DNA from: Aminomonas paucivorans DSM 12260
Lineage (GTDB): Bacteria; Synergistota; Synergistia; Synergistales; Synergistaceae
DNA length: 64,000 nt
Assembly (NCBI RefSeq): GCF_000165795.1
Contig: NZ_CM001022.1
Coordinates: 1,116,001-1,180,000 of the forward strand
Direction: 5' to 3'
Part shown: positions 11,704-20,811 of the stretch, piece after piece
Layout of the letters: each line of letters begins with the position of its first letter
Numbering within the stretch: position 1 is the stretch's first letter
The notes under the pieces: generated by a model
Told to the model about the DNA's origin: nothing
What the model saw: only the letters and a program-made list of their open reading frames with translations
The model's database searches: none
Made by a program: the position numbers and the translations under genes

Positions 11704-13380
11704 ATGGAAGACATGCGCGAGGCGCTGCAGAAGAAGGTGGAGGCCGTCCTGGCCTCCCTGGCCCAGGAGAAGGGAACCGCCCTTCCCGAAGGGTTCCGGG
11801 TGCTCCTGGAGCGTCCCCGACGAAGCGGGCAGGGGGACTGGGCCTGCAACGCCGCCATGCAGCTTGCGAAGACCTTTTCCCTGTCCCCTCGGGACCTGGC
11901 GACCCAGCTGGCGGAACGCCTGGGGAAGGACGACCTCCTGGCAGGAGCGGAGGTGGCGGGTCCCGGGTTCCTGAACCTCACCCTTTCCCCGGTCTGGGTG
12001 AAGGAGCTGGTGGGGCGCATCCTGGACCAGAAGGAGGACTACGGCCGGGTGGACGTGGGCCGGGGCCGGAAGGTGCAGGTGGAGTTCGTCAGCGCCAACC
12101 CCACGGGGCCTCTGCACATGGGCCATGGCCGGGGGGCCGCGGTGGGGGACATCGCCGCCTCCGTCCTGGCCTTCGCGGGGTGGAAGGTGGAGCGGGAATA
12201 CTACATCAACGACGCGGGGCTCCAGATGGAACTTCTGGGCCGCTCCGCCCGGAGCCGCTACTTCGAACTGCTGGGCAGGGGAGACGAGGCGCCCCTGCCG
12301 GAGGACGGCTACCACGGGGAGTACATGACGGACCTGGCGCGGCAGATCCTGGAGGAAGAGGGGCCCGGCTGGGCGGACCTGCCGGAGGAGGAGGCCCTGC
12401 CTCGGTTCTCCGACGCCACGGCCAAGCGGGTTCTGGACTGGATCCGCCGGGACCTGGAGGCCTTCGGGGTGGTCTTCGACGTGTGGTTCTCCGAGAAGAG
12501 CCTCTACCAGGACGATCAGGTCCAGCGAGCCATCGAGGCTCTGAAGGGACGGGGCTACGCCTACGACGCCGACGGGGCGGTGTGGTTCCGCTCCACCGCC
12601 TTCGGGGACGACAAGGACCGGGTGATGATCCGGTCCAACGGGGCCCCCACCTACTTCACCTCCGACGTGGTGTACCACAAGAACAAGTACGACCGGGGCT
12701 TTGACCTGGTGGTGAACGTCTGGGGGGCGGACCACCACGGTTACATCCCCCGGATGAAGTCCGCCGTGTCCGCCATGGGGCGGGATCCGGAGGACCTCCA
12801 GGTGATGCTCATCCAGCTGGTGAACCTGCTCCGGGGGGGCGAGCCCGTGTCCATGTCCAAGAGGGCGGGAACCTTCATCACCCTCCAGGACGTGATGGAC
12901 GAGGTGGGGGTGGACGCCACCCGGTTCTTCTTCGTCATGCGGCGCTGCGACAGCCACCTGGACTTCGACCTGGAGCTGGCGAAGAAGTCCTCCTCCGACA
13001 ACCCGGTGTTCTACGTCCAGTATGCCCACGCCCGGATCTGCAGCATCCTCCGGGAGACCGAGGCCCGAGGTTTGCCCTCCCCGACGCCGGAGGACCTGGA
13101 CCCGAACCTCCTGTCCACCCCGGAGGAGCTGGCCCTGGCCACGGTGCTGGCGCGCTTCCCCGAGGAGATCCGCAAGGCTGCGGAGGGCCTGGAGCCCCAC
13201 CGGGTGGCCTACTACGCCCAGGAGCTGGCGGAGGCCTTCCACGGCTTCTACAACGCCGCCCGCATCCTGGGGGTGGAGGAACCTCTCCGCAAGGCCCGGA
13301 TGCTCCTCCTGGAGGCGACCCGCATCACCCTGGTGAACGCCCTGCGCCTGCTGGGTGTCCGGGCTCCCGAGAGGATGTGA
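11704..13380 (+). CDS. argS: Arginyl-tRNA synthetase
   Basis: Class I aminoacyl-tRNA synthetase charging tRNA-Arg, 558 residues. The HIGH-type motif is PTGPLHMGHGRG (histidine near residue 138) and the KMSKS loop is SMSKRAGTF near 383-390. The N-terminal Add-1 tRNA-recognition domain precedes residue 110, and the C-terminal DALR anticodon-binding domain contains the FYNAARILGV region. ATG 11704 is preferred; the GTG directly before it (11701) is an alternative, both served by GAGGGGG at about 11689-11694. Confidence 0.96.
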   Translation: MEDMREALQKKVEAVLASLAQEKGTALPEGFRVLLERPRRSGQGDWACNAAMQLAKTFSLSPRDLATQLAERLGKDDLLAGAEVAGPGFLNLTLSPVWVKELVGRILDQKEDYGRVDVGRGRKVQVEFVSANPTGPLHMGHGRGAAVGDIAASVLAFAGWKVEREYYINDAGLQMELLGRSARSRYFELLGRGDEAPLPEDGYHGEYMTDLARQILEEEGPGWADLPEEEALPRFSDATAKRVLDWIRRDLEAFGVVFDVWFSEKSLYQDDQVQRAIEALKGRGYAYDADGAVWFRSTAFGDDKDRVMIRSNGAPTYFTSDVVYHKNKYDRGFDLVVNVWGADHHGYIPRMKSAVSAMGRDPEDLQVMLIQLVNLLRGGEPVSMSKRAGTFITLQDVMDEVGVDATRFFFVMRRCDSHLDFDLELAKKSSSDNPVFYVQYAHARICSILRETEARGLPSPTPEDLDPNLLSTPEELALATVLARFPEEIRKAAEGLEPHRVAYYAQELAEAFHGFYNAARILGVEEPLRKARMLLLEATRITLVNALRLLGVRAPERM

Positions 13381-13386
13381 TCCCCC

Positions 13387-13686
13387 GTGCCGCGGCTGCG
13401 CTGGGTCTTTCTCTGTGCCGCCGCGACACTGCTGCTGGCCATCACGGCCACGTCCTTCCTCCTGGAGATGCGTCGGGTGGAACGGCTCACCGCGACCCTG
13501 GACCGGAGGATGGACGAGCTGATCCGCATCACCCGGCAGACCCAGATCCTGGAGGAGCGCATCCGCTACTACCGCACCCCCGAGGGGGTGGGACGCCTCG
13601 CCCGGGAAGAGTTCAACCTCTTCCTGCCCTGGGAGAAGGTCTACCGCATCGAGGTGGTCTCCGCCGATCCCTTGCGGAAACGGTGA
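13387..13686 (+). CDS. Septum formation initiator family protein (FtsB/DivIC-like)
   Basis: 99-residue single-pass membrane protein: N-terminal transmembrane helix (about residues 6-27), then a heptad-rich coiled coil (residues about 30-65, RVERLTATLDRRMDEL...) and the short conserved tail with an ...GVGRLAREEFNLFLPWEKVYRI pattern. This is the layout of FtsB/DivIC, which bridges FtsL and FtsQ/DivIB in the divisome. The GTG start lies 6 bp after argS, so it is translationally linked. The rpsF promoter overlaps its last codons. Confidence 0.82.
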   Translation: MPRLRWVFLCAAATLLLAITATSFLLEMRRVERLTATLDRRMDELIRITRQTQILEERIRYYRTPEGVGRLAREEFNLFLPWEKVYRIEVVSADPLRKR

Positions 13687-13700
13687 CGAAACCCTATAAT
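13672..13700 (+). promoter_or_regulatory. Sigma-70 promoter for rpsF operon
   Basis: TTGCGG (13672-13677), 17-bp spacer, perfect TATAAT (13695-13700). It begins inside the end of the ftsB-like gene and lies about 70 bp before the rpsF start. Confidence 0.8.
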
Positions 13701-13768
13701 GCCTTGCCGTACGTCCCTGCCTCTTCCATCGAGGAGAGGCCTAAGTCCGAGGGGAGGAGGTGAATGTC

Positions 13769-14053
13769 GTGCGACCTTACGAGTTGGTGACCATCCTCAC
13801 GGCGGATCTGGAAGATCCGAAGACCGTGGCGGAGGAGTATGTGGAGGTGCTGCGCGGCTTGGGGGCGGAGGTCGAGAAGTTCGATCTCTGGGGCAAGCGT
13901 CGTCTTGCCTACCCCATCGCGAAGCAGAACGAAGGCGTCTACGTGTTGTACACCTTCAAACACGATCCGGCCCAGATTCGGGAGATGGAGCGGGTCTTGA
14001 GCCTGAAGCCCCAGATCCTGCGGCATCTGGTGATCAGCCGGGACGAGAAGTAG
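13769..14053 (+). CDS. rpsF: 30S ribosomal protein S6
   Basis: Small-subunit protein S6, partner of S18 on the 30S platform. 94 residues beginning MRPYELVTILTADLED and containing the conserved WGKRRLAYPIAKQNEGVYVL segment. GTG 13769 is chosen because GGAGGAGG (13753-13760) is 8 nt upstream and S6 proteins start with M-R-x-YE; the upstream in-frame GTG at 13760 overlaps the ribosome site. First gene of the rpsF-ssb-rpsR block. Confidence 0.95.
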   Translation: MRPYELVTILTADLEDPKTVAEEYVEVLRGLGAEVEKFDLWGKRRLAYPIAKQNEGVYVLYTFKHDPAQIREMERVLSLKPQILRHLVISRDEK

Positions 14054-14070
14054 TCCGAGGAGGGGTCGAC

Positions 14071-14592
14071 GTGTCCCGTGGGTTCAACAAGGTCATCCTG
14101 ATGGGCAACCTGGCCAAGGACCCGGACGTGCGCTATACCCCCAGCAAGCAGAAGGTGGCCCGCATCACCGTGGCGGTGGGCCGCCAGTGGAAGAGCAAGA
14201 CCGGGGAGATCCAGAACCACACCGACTTCATCCAGGTGGTGGCCTGGTCCTTCAGCGCGGACATCTGCGAGAAGTACCTGCGCAAGGGCCGTCCGGTCCT
14301 GGTGGAGGGTCGCCTGTCCGTGCGGGACTTCGACGACGCCCGGACGGGGCAGCATCGTTGGGTCACGGAAGTGGTGGCCGACTCCCTCACCCTGCTTCCC
14401 GGAGGGAAGCGGGACGAGGAGGGGGAACCCTTCCGCGCCTCCGCCCCTTCCTACGGAGCGCCCCGGGCTGCGGCGCCCCAGGAGGACCTGGGAAGCCTTC
14501 GGGATGAGAAGGGCTTCGGCGACGAATTTCCCTTGGATTTCTCCGAAATCCCCGACGAGGGAACTCCCGGGGACGTGGACATCCCCTTCTAG
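14071..14592 (+). CDS. ssb: Single-stranded DNA-binding protein
   Basis: Protects single-stranded DNA and recruits replication and repair partners. 173 residues, GTG start 14071 after GAGGAGGGG. The OB-fold domain (residues about 1-110) carries NKVILMGNLAKDPDVRYTPS and FIQVVAWSFSADICEKYLRKG. A Gly/Pro/Ala linker leads to an acidic C-terminal tip ending DVDIPF, the interaction peptide for SSB partners. Position between rpsF and rpsR is near-universal in bacteria. Confidence 0.96.
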   Translation: MSRGFNKVILMGNLAKDPDVRYTPSKQKVARITVAVGRQWKSKTGEIQNHTDFIQVVAWSFSADICEKYLRKGRPVLVEGRLSVRDFDDARTGQHRWVTEVVADSLTLLPGGKRDEEGEPFRASAPSYGAPRAAAPQEDLGSLRDEKGFGDEFPLDFSEIPDEGTPGDVDIPF

Positions 14593-14610
14593 AAAGGAGT
14601 GGACCGGAAG

Positions 14611-14853
14611 GTGGAAAACCAATACAACAACCGGAAGCGCCGGAAGCGGCGGCCGAAGGTATGCCATTTCTGCGTGGACAAGGTGCAGCGGGTGGACTAC
14701 AAGGAGTTCGAGAAGCTCCGCAAGTACGTCACCGAGCGGGGCAAGATCGTTCCCCGTCGCGTGACCGGGACCTGCGCCAAGCACCAGCGGCAGCTCACCC
14801 GGGCCATCAAGCGGGCTCGCATCCTGGCTCTGCTTCCCTTCACCGCCGATTAG
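14611..14853 (+). CDS. rpsR: 30S ribosomal protein S18
   Basis: Small basic 30S protein that binds S6. About 80 residues from GTG 14611 ([20 protein letters not shown]), with GTG 14599 as an alternative that overlaps the AAAGGAG ribosome site. It carries CHFC near the N terminus and [16 protein letters not shown], so it is the zinc-type (C+) S18 with a Cys-x2-Cys...Cys-x2-His set. A hairpin terminator lies 22 bp after the stop. Confidence 0.95.
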   Translation: MENQYNNRKRRKRRPKVCHFCVDKVQRVDYKEFEKLRKYVTERGKIVPRRVTGTCAKHQRQLTRAIKRARILALLPFTAD

Positions 14854-14874
14854 CACCACCCCAGTGGACGAACC

Positions 14875-14901
14875 AAGGGGGAGCCGGACGGCTCCCCCTT
14901 T
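14875..14901 (+). terminator. Hairpin terminator after rpsR
   Basis: 11-bp stem AAGGGGGAGCC (14875-14885) with GGCTCCCCCTT (14890-14900), loop GGAC, short T tail. Separates the ribosomal protein genes from the downstream DUF2232-rplI-dnaB set, perhaps partially. Confidence 0.75.
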
Positions 14902-14949
14902 GCAGTATGCGGGGACCGCGACGACGCGGATCCCCAAGGGAGGCGACCC

Positions 14950-15909
14950 ATGACCCCAACCCGTTCCCTCGTCGAGTCGGCCCTGCTGGTGGCCCTGGCG
15001 GTGGTGTTCTTCCTGGCCAGCAACTTCCTGCCCGTGGTGGGACTGGGGATCGCCCTTCTCTGCCCTGCCCCCCTGGTGGTGCTGGGGCTGCGGCAGAACC
15101 TGCGCACCGCCGTCTTGGGCATGGGGGTGGCCACCCTCCTGGTGGCGGCCCTCATGGGGCTTCCCGGGGCTCTCTTCTTCTCCCTGGGCTTCGGCGTCCT
15201 GGGGGTGGGGCTGGGCTACCTGGCCCGCAAGCAGAACCGGGCGGTGGACATCCTCCTCTACGGGGTTCTGGTCTCCCTGGGAAGCAAGCTGCTGCTGATC
15301 CTCCTGGCCACCAAACTCACGGGGGTGAACCCCTTCTCCCTGGACGCGGAGACCATGCAGCGCATGACCGAAAAGGTCTTCGCCTTCTACGCCGCCCACG
15401 GCATGGGGGGCGCGGGGATGGAGGCCATGAAGGAACAGATGACCGCCACCCTGAAGATGATGCCCCTGCTCTTCCCGGCGCTTCTCACCATGGCCTCCGC
15501 CCTGGACTGCTGGCTCTCCTACGTGGTCACGGCCGCGGTGGTGCGGCGGCTGGGGAAGGTGGAGCTGCCGCCCCTGCCCTCCTTCGGGCAGTGGCGGTTT
15601 CCCAAAAGCGTGTTCTGGGCTCTCCTGGTATCCTTTCTCTTGGCCCTCCTGGGAACCCGGCCCGATGCCCCCCGGGTCTTTCTCCAGACGGGGGTGAACC
15701 TGCGCCTGGTGGTGCAGATGCTCTTCTTCCTTCAGGGAAGCGCGGTGGTTTGGGGGCTTCTGGAGGCACGGGGCTGGCGCATCGCCGGCCGCATGACGGT
15801 TTTCATCCTCGGGATGCTGATCCCCCTGCTTTCTCACGGTGCCCTGCTTCTTGGCATCGTGGACATGTGGTGGGACCTGCGGTCCCGTTTCGGGAGGCGG
15901 GAAGCGTGA
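14950..15909 (+). CDS. DUF2232 (YybS-like) membrane protein
   Basis: 319-residue polytopic membrane protein, ATG 14950 after GGGAGGCG. It shows about eight hydrophobic segments, starting with a helix at about residues 8-30, and a loop containing RKQNRAVD. It fits the YybS/DUF2232 family, which in Bacillus lies at the same place, between rpsR and rplI. Molecular function unknown; some relatives look like transporter S-component folds. The stop overlaps the rplI start by 4 bp (GTGA). Confidence 0.8.
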   Translation: MTPTRSLVESALLVALAVVFFLASNFLPVVGLGIALLCPAPLVVLGLRQNLRTAVLGMGVATLLVAALMGLPGALFFSLGFGVLGVGLGYLARKQNRAVDILLYGVLVSLGSKLLLILLATKLTGVNPFSLDAETMQRMTEKVFAFYAAHGMGGAGMEAMKEQMTATLKMMPLLFPALLTMASALDCWLSYVVTAAVVRRLGKVELPPLPSFGQWRFPKSVFWALLVSFLLALLGTRPDAPRVFLQTGVNLRLVVQMLFFLQGSAVVWGLLEARGWRIAGRMTVFILGMLIPLLSHGALLLGIVDMWWDLRSRFGRREA

Positions 15910-16352
15910 AGGTCATTCTGAAACAGGACGTGAGCAAGCTGGGCAAGAAGGGGGACCTCCTGGAGGTCTCCGACGGGTACGCCAGGAACTTCCTCTTCCC
16001 TCGCGGGCTGGCGGACGAGGCCACGGGGGGCAAGGTGCGGGCCCTGGAGGATCACCGCAAGGCCGCCCAGGTGAAGGAGGACCGCTTGGCCGCCCAGGCC
16101 CGGGAACAGGCCAAGGCACTGGGAGGCAAGCGGGTGGCCCTCTCGGTCAACGCGGGGGAGGGGGGACGCCTCTTCGGAAGCGTCACGAACCAGCAGGTGG
16201 CCGACGCGGTGGCCGCCCAGCTGGGGGTGAAGGTGGACAAACGGGAGATCCGCCTGGAGGCGGTGAAGCAGGTGGGAGTCTACCCCCTGAAGATCCGCCT
16301 GCACCCGGGGGTGGAAGCGGAGCTGACGGTGAGCGTGGAGGCTCAGGCTTGA
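15906..16352 (+). CDS. rplI: 50S ribosomal protein L9
   Basis: Large-subunit protein L9, 148 residues, GTG start 15906 overlapping the upstream stop. N-terminal RNA-binding domain MKVILKQDVSKLGKKGDLLEV...GYARNFLFPRGLA, long central helix (about residues 45-75), and a C-terminal domain with GGRLFGSVT. The stop overlaps the dnaB TTG start (TTGA). Confidence 0.96.
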   Translation: MKVILKQDVSKLGKKGDLLEVSDGYARNFLFPRGLADEATGGKVRALEDHRKAAQVKEDRLAAQAREQAKALGGKRVALSVNAGEGGRLFGSVTNQQVADAVAAQLGVKVDKREIRLEAVKQVGVYPLKIRLHPGVEAELTVSVEAQA

Positions 16353-17701
16353 CCGACCCCTCCTTCGACCGGGTTCCCCCTCACAACCTGGAGGCGGAGC
16401 GGGCCGTCCTGGGGGCGTGTCTGCTGGATCGGGACGCCCTGCTGGCGGTGACGGACCTCCTCTCGCCGGGGGACTTCTACGACCAGCGACACCGCATGGC
16501 CTACGAGCTGGTGCAGGAGATGGCCCGGAAGGACCGGGCGGTGGACGCCCTTACCTTCTGGGACGAGGGGGAACGCAAGGGGCTCCTGGAGCGCCTGGGG
16601 GGGCAGCCCTTCATCGCCGGGCTGGTGGACGCGGTGACCACCACCGCCAACGCGGAGCACCACGCCCGACTGGTGCGGGACAAGGCGGTGCACCGTCGCC
16701 TCATCCAGGTGGGGGCGGAGATCGCCCGGCTGGGCTACGCGGAGGAGCGGGACCGGGAGGAGACCCTGGACGAGGCGGAGCGTCTGGTCTTCGACATCGC
16801 CGGCAGCGGCTCCACCTCCACCGTCCGTCCCCTGCGCCAGGTCCTGGGAGTCACCTTCCGGGAGATCGAGGAGCGGTTCCACCAGGGTGCCCTGGTCACG
16901 GGGGTTCCCACGGGGTACGACGACTTCGACCGCCTCACCGGGGGCCTTCAGCCCGGCAGCCTGAACATCCTGGCGGCCCGCCCCTCCATGGGGAAAACCG
17001 CCCTGGCCCTGAACATCGCCCAGAACGCGGCGGTCCGGGGCGGGCTTCCCGTGCTGGTGTTCAGCCTGGAGATGGGGGCGGAACAGCTGGCCCAGCGTCT
17101 TCTGGGCTCGGAGGCGAAGGTGAACATCCACGACCTCCGCACCGGCCGGTTCCACGAGAGCGCCTGGGAGAACCTGGCCGCCGCGGCGGGCACCCTGAGC
17201 GAGGCGCCCCTGTTCATCGACGACAGTTCCCTCCTCTCCACCCTGGAGCTTCGGGCTCGGTGCCGCCGTTTCCTGGCCCAGCAGGGCAGCCTGGGGTTGG
17301 TGGTGGTGGACTACCTCCAGCTCATGAGCCTCTCCCAGAGGGTGGACAGCAAGCAGCAGGAGGTGGCGGAGATCTCCAAGTCCCTCAAGGGGGTGGCCCG
17401 GGAGTTCCGGGTCCCCGTGCTGGCTCTGTCGCAGCTCTCCCGGGCGGTGGAACTGCGCAACGACAAGCGCCCTCAGCTCTCGGATCTGCGGGACAGCGGG
17501 GCCATCGAACAGGACGCGGACCTGGTGGTGCTGCTGTATCGGCCGGGGTACTACGAGCGGGAGCAGGGAGAGGCGAATCCCCAGGCGGAGGCCATCGTGG
17601 CGAAGCACCGTAACGGTCCCACGGGGAAGGTGGACCTGATCTTCCTCCGGGAGTACGCTCGTTTCGAAGGCATGGAACGGAGGTATGCCGGGGTCTCCTA
17701 G
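16349..17701 (+). CDS. dnaB: Replicative DNA helicase DnaB
   Basis: Hexameric fork helicase, 450 residues. N-terminal domain begins RVPPHNLEAERAVLGACLLD. The RecA-like domain has Walker A ARPSMGKTALALNIA near residue 210 and the Walker B region LVVVDYLQLMS near 315-325, followed by RELKALAREL-type SLKGVAREFRVPV and LSQLSR. The start is TTG 16349, overlapping the rplI stop; no other in-frame start fits the conserved N terminus. No intein or insertion was seen. Confidence 0.96.
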   Translation: MTDPSFDRVPPHNLEAERAVLGACLLDRDALLAVTDLLSPGDFYDQRHRMAYELVQEMARKDRAVDALTFWDEGERKGLLERLGGQPFIAGLVDAVTTTANAEHHARLVRDKAVHRRLIQVGAEIARLGYAEERDREETLDEAERLVFDIAGSGSTSTVRPLRQVLGVTFREIEERFHQGALVTGVPTGYDDFDRLTGGLQPGSLNILAARPSMGKTALALNIAQNAAVRGGLPVLVFSLEMGAEQLAQRLLGSEAKVNIHDLRTGRFHESAWENLAAAAGTLSEAPLFIDDSSLLSTLELRARCRRFLAQQGSLGLVVVDYLQLMSLSQRVDSKQQEVAEISKSLKGVAREFRVPVLALSQLSRAVELRNDKRPQLSDLRDSGAIEQDADLVVLLYRPGYYEREQGEANPQAEAIVAKHRNGPTGKVDLIFLREYARFEGMERRYAGVS

Positions 17702-17814
17702 GAGATCCTGTCCCGAAGATCGGGAAAACGGCGGGTTCGAGGCGGATTCCTTTTGGGTAATCTATGGGCCGTGGTGTCGGCGGGTTTCCCGTCGGCGGCA
17801 AAGGAGGTACTCCC

Positions 17815-18936
17815 GTGGCGGTGGACAAGATGTGGGACGTCCTGCGTTTCCTGAAGAGTCCTCAGAGCGAGACCTCCGAGGAACTCCCTGCGGAGTCGAA
17901 GAAGGCGAAACAGCAGATCGACACCCGACTCGTGGAGGCCCTGGAAGCCCTGGAGGCCACCGAGGCGGCGGTGGACCGCAAGATCCTTCAGGAGGAACCG
18001 GCGTCCCCGGGGGTCACCCCCGACGAGACGCAGCTGCTGACCCCTCCCCCGGAGGCCTCTCGGTTCCCCTCCCCCGGAGAGAACGCCGGTTCTCCCGAAC
18101 CTCCCCGGGAAGGGCGCATGAAGGATATCCCCGTGACTCGGGTGCGCCCCAATCCCTACCAGCCTCGCATCCACATGGACGAGGAGGAGATCCGGGAGCT
18201 GGCGGACTCCATCCGGGAGGTGGGAGTGCTTCAGCCCCTTCTGGTGCGTCCCGTGGAGGACGGCTACGAGCTGGTGGCAGGGGAGCGGCGGCTTCGGGCC
18301 GCCAAGGAGGCGGGGCTGGAGACGGTCCCCGCCCTCGTCATGGACGTGGACCCCTTCTCCCAGCAGCTTCTGGCCCTGGTGGAGAATCTCCAGCGCCGAA
18401 ACCTGTCCTCCATCGAGGAAGGCAAGTGTCTGGAGGATCTGATCAACCGGACGGGGTGGAGCCAGACGGAACTGGCCCGACGCCTGGGGCGCTCCCAGGC
18501 TGCCCTGGCGAACAAGATCCGTCTCCTCAAGCTGGACGACGAGGTGCAGCAGCTGGTGGTGGCGGGCCGTCTGGGGGAACGGCAGGCCCGAGCCCTCCTT
18601 CCTCTCGCCCCGGAGCAGCAGCGGGGCCTGGCCTACCGGGCCATCGAGGAGGACCTGAACGTCCGAGACCTGGAACGGCTGGTGGAGGTGGATCGAGAGG
18701 ATCGCCCCGTCTCGGGACGGGGACGCCGGGCCAAGCCCTCGGGGCTGCCCGGTCATCTGGCGGGCCCGGGAGGGCCCACGGGAGAGCTGCTCCAGGATCT
18801 CTCCGCCCTGGTGAACAAGCATCGGGCCCGGGGCATCCCCGCCCAGTGGAAGGTGCGGGAGCTGGCTCAGAACGCTCTGGTGGTGGAGATCATCGTGGAC
18901 CTGAAGGCCCAAGGGGCCTCGTCGAAGGGGGACTAG
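17815..18936 (+). CDS. ParB/Noc family CTP-dependent DNA-binding protein
   Basis: 373-residue nucleoid protein of the ParB/Noc family. After a variable, charged N-terminal region (about 100 residues) comes the ParB N domain (PNPYQPRIHMDEEEIRELADSI), the CTP-binding arginine motif GERRLRAAKEAG near 155-166, the ENLQRRNLSS segment, and a helix-turn-helix WSQTELARRLGRSQAALANKI near 215-235. A C-terminal domain follows a basic linker. GTG 17815 is chosen 7 nt after AGGAGGT. No parA is next to it, which favours a Noc-like role (protecting the nucleoid from septation) or an orphan ParB; sequence alone does not decide. Confidence 0.85.
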   Translation: MAVDKMWDVLRFLKSPQSETSEELPAESKKAKQQIDTRLVEALEALEATEAAVDRKILQEEPASPGVTPDETQLLTPPPEASRFPSPGENAGSPEPPREGRMKDIPVTRVRPNPYQPRIHMDEEEIRELADSIREVGVLQPLLVRPVEDGYELVAGERRLRAAKEAGLETVPALVMDVDPFSQQLLALVENLQRRNLSSIEEGKCLEDLINRTGWSQTELARRLGRSQAALANKIRLLKLDDEVQQLVVAGRLGERQARALLPLAPEQQRGLAYRAIEEDLNVRDLERLVEVDREDRPVSGRGRRAKPSGLPGHLAGPGGPTGELLQDLSALVNKHRARGIPAQWKVRELAQNALVVEIIVDLKAQGASSKGD

Positions 18937-18942
18937 GCCGTC

Positions 18943-20811
18943 GTGGCGGGACGCAAGAGCAAGGAAGCGCACAAGGAAGCGCCGGAACCGCAGCTCCATC
19001 CCCTCACGGGGGAGGTGGTGTCGAACCCCCTGGTTCCGGACTGGATCTTCGAGGGACTGGTCACCCTCTCCCTCACCCTGCCCAACCTGGTCTTCTCGGG
19101 CATGCACTGGTACGACACCCTCCACCTGATGAAGTGGTTCGTCACCCTGGTGCCCGTGGGGGTTCTCTCCGTCCTCGCCGGGGCCCGGCTGGCCCGGTAC
19201 GGCACGGAGCGCACGGGTTTCGTCCTGGACCCCCTGGGAACCCTCTGGGTGGGGGTGCTCCTCTTTCTCTCCCTCCAGCCCTTCTGGGCGCCCCTGACCT
19301 CATCCGTCACCTTCCTCAAGGAATGGCTCACCCTGGGGTCCCTGGTGGCCCTCTACCTGCTCACCTACAACCTCTTCCCCACGGGGAACATGATCCGGGT
19401 GGCCCTGTGGCTGGCGAACCTCAACGCCGCGGTCAACGTGCTCTTCGCGGAACTCCAGATGCGCAGCCTCAACGCCCCCTTTCCGTTCATCATGAACACC
19501 CCGGGGTACTACATCGGCAACACCGCCCAGCAGGAGATGTTCGGCCTGTGGATGGCCATCGCCGTGCTCAACGGGGTGTATCTCCACGTGGCCTACGGGG
19601 GGCAGGAGGCGGCGGGGCGCATCCGACAGGGAGCCCTGCTGCGCTGGGGCAACCTGGTCCTCCTGGCGGTCAACGGCTGGGGCTTGTGGAACTCCACCGC
19701 CCGGGGGGGCATCCTCTCCCTCCTGGTGGGCTTCTCCGTGTTCGCCCTCATGGCCTGGCGGAACTACGACCGGTCCCACCTGCGCCGCCTGGGGGCCATC
19801 GTCCTGGTGCTGGGGGTGGTCCTGGCGGGCAGCTTCGTGGCGGACAAGGCCCTCAACACCGGCCGGGCGACCCTGATGACCCAGAAGACCCTGGACATGA
19901 TCCAGAACCCCGGCTCCGTGGGGCTGCGCATCGGCATCTGGCGAACGAGCTTCCAGATGTTCCTCCAGCACCCCGTGACCGGCGTGGGGCTGGGGCACTT
20001 CAAGTGGAACTACCTCGCCGCCCAGCGGGCCATGTTCGACAAGTACCCCGACGGGGAGTGGCAGTTCACCTACTGGGCCCACAGCGAATACCTCCAGTGG
20101 CTTTGCGAACTGGGGGTCTTCGGCGGGCTGCTTCTGGCGGGTATGGGGCTTTTCTGGCTGGCGGGGTTCGGACGGGCGGTGGCCCGGCGGGAGGCCTTTC
20201 CCCTGGAGATCCTCTGGGCGGCGGGGATGGTCTTCCTCATCGCCACCGACGCGGTCTTCAGCCGTCCTTTCCATCGCGTGGAGATCGCCGTGTGGTTCGC
20301 CGTGGCCCTGGCCCTCTCCGCCCGCTCCTTCCTGCCCTCCCGGCTTTCCTGGACGGAGGTGCGCCACCCGGCGGTCTTCCGGGCCTTCGGGGGGCTGTGG
20401 GCTCTCGTGGCCTTGGGGGGGCTTCTCTTCCTGGGGGACGGCATGCTGGGGGACCGGTACCTCTTCGCCGCCACCCAGAGCCGGGACCCGAACTTCAAGA
20501 TGGGCGCCCTGGACCAGGCGGGCAAGCACTTCATGTCCCGGGAGGAGGCCCTGGAGCAGAAGGGCTATCTGTATCTCATGGTGGCGGAGGCCAACCGGGA
20601 CGGACGGTTCCTCAAGCCCGGCCTGGACCTTCTCTACCAGGCCTTCCGCCAGCGGGCGGAGGCCAAGAAGCTCATGGACCTCATGAAGGGCTACGGCACC
20701 CTGGGGGAGGAGGCCAAGGTCCGTGAGATGACCCGGTTCCTCAAGCCCGGGACCTTCCAGCTCCAGAAGGGCGGTCCCGCCTCGGGGGCTCCCCGAAGCG
20801 CCGCCCCGTGA
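18943..20811 (+). CDS. O-antigen ligase/polymerase-like membrane protein
   Basis: 622-residue membrane protein with about a dozen hydrophobic segments from residue 30 on. The STARGGILSLLVGF motif (near residue 248) and the periplasmic loop with VGLGHFKWNY... and HSEYLQWLCELGVFGG (near 350-395) are the hallmarks of the Wzy_C/O-antigen ligase family. The C-terminal about 110 residues are a soluble helical tail resembling TPR-like repeats. GTG 18943, 6 bp after the noc/parB-like gene; the stop overlaps the next gene (GTGA). Its translational coupling to the type II secretion operon is unusual. It could instead be a polymerase or a glycosyltransferase acting on secreted proteins. Confidence 0.75.
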   Translation: MAGRKSKEAHKEAPEPQLHPLTGEVVSNPLVPDWIFEGLVTLSLTLPNLVFSGMHWYDTLHLMKWFVTLVPVGVLSVLAGARLARYGTERTGFVLDPLGTLWVGVLLFLSLQPFWAPLTSSVTFLKEWLTLGSLVALYLLTYNLFPTGNMIRVALWLANLNAAVNVLFAELQMRSLNAPFPFIMNTPGYYIGNTAQQEMFGLWMAIAVLNGVYLHVAYGGQEAAGRIRQGALLRWGNLVLLAVNGWGLWNSTARGGILSLLVGFSVFALMAWRNYDRSHLRRLGAIVLVLGVVLAGSFVADKALNTGRATLMTQKTLDMIQNPGSVGLRIGIWRTSFQMFLQHPVTGVGLGHFKWNYLAAQRAMFDKYPDGEWQFTYWAHSEYLQWLCELGVFGGLLLAGMGLFWLAGFGRAVARREAFPLEILWAAGMVFLIATDAVFSRPFHRVEIAVWFAVALALSARSFLPSRLSWTEVRHPAVFRAFGGLWALVALGGLLFLGDGMLGDRYLFAATQSRDPNFKMGALDQAGKHFMSREEALEQKGYLYLMVAEANRDGRFLKPGLDLLYQAFRQRAEAKKLMDLMKGYGTLGEEAKVREMTRFLKPGTFQLQKGGPASGAPRSAAP

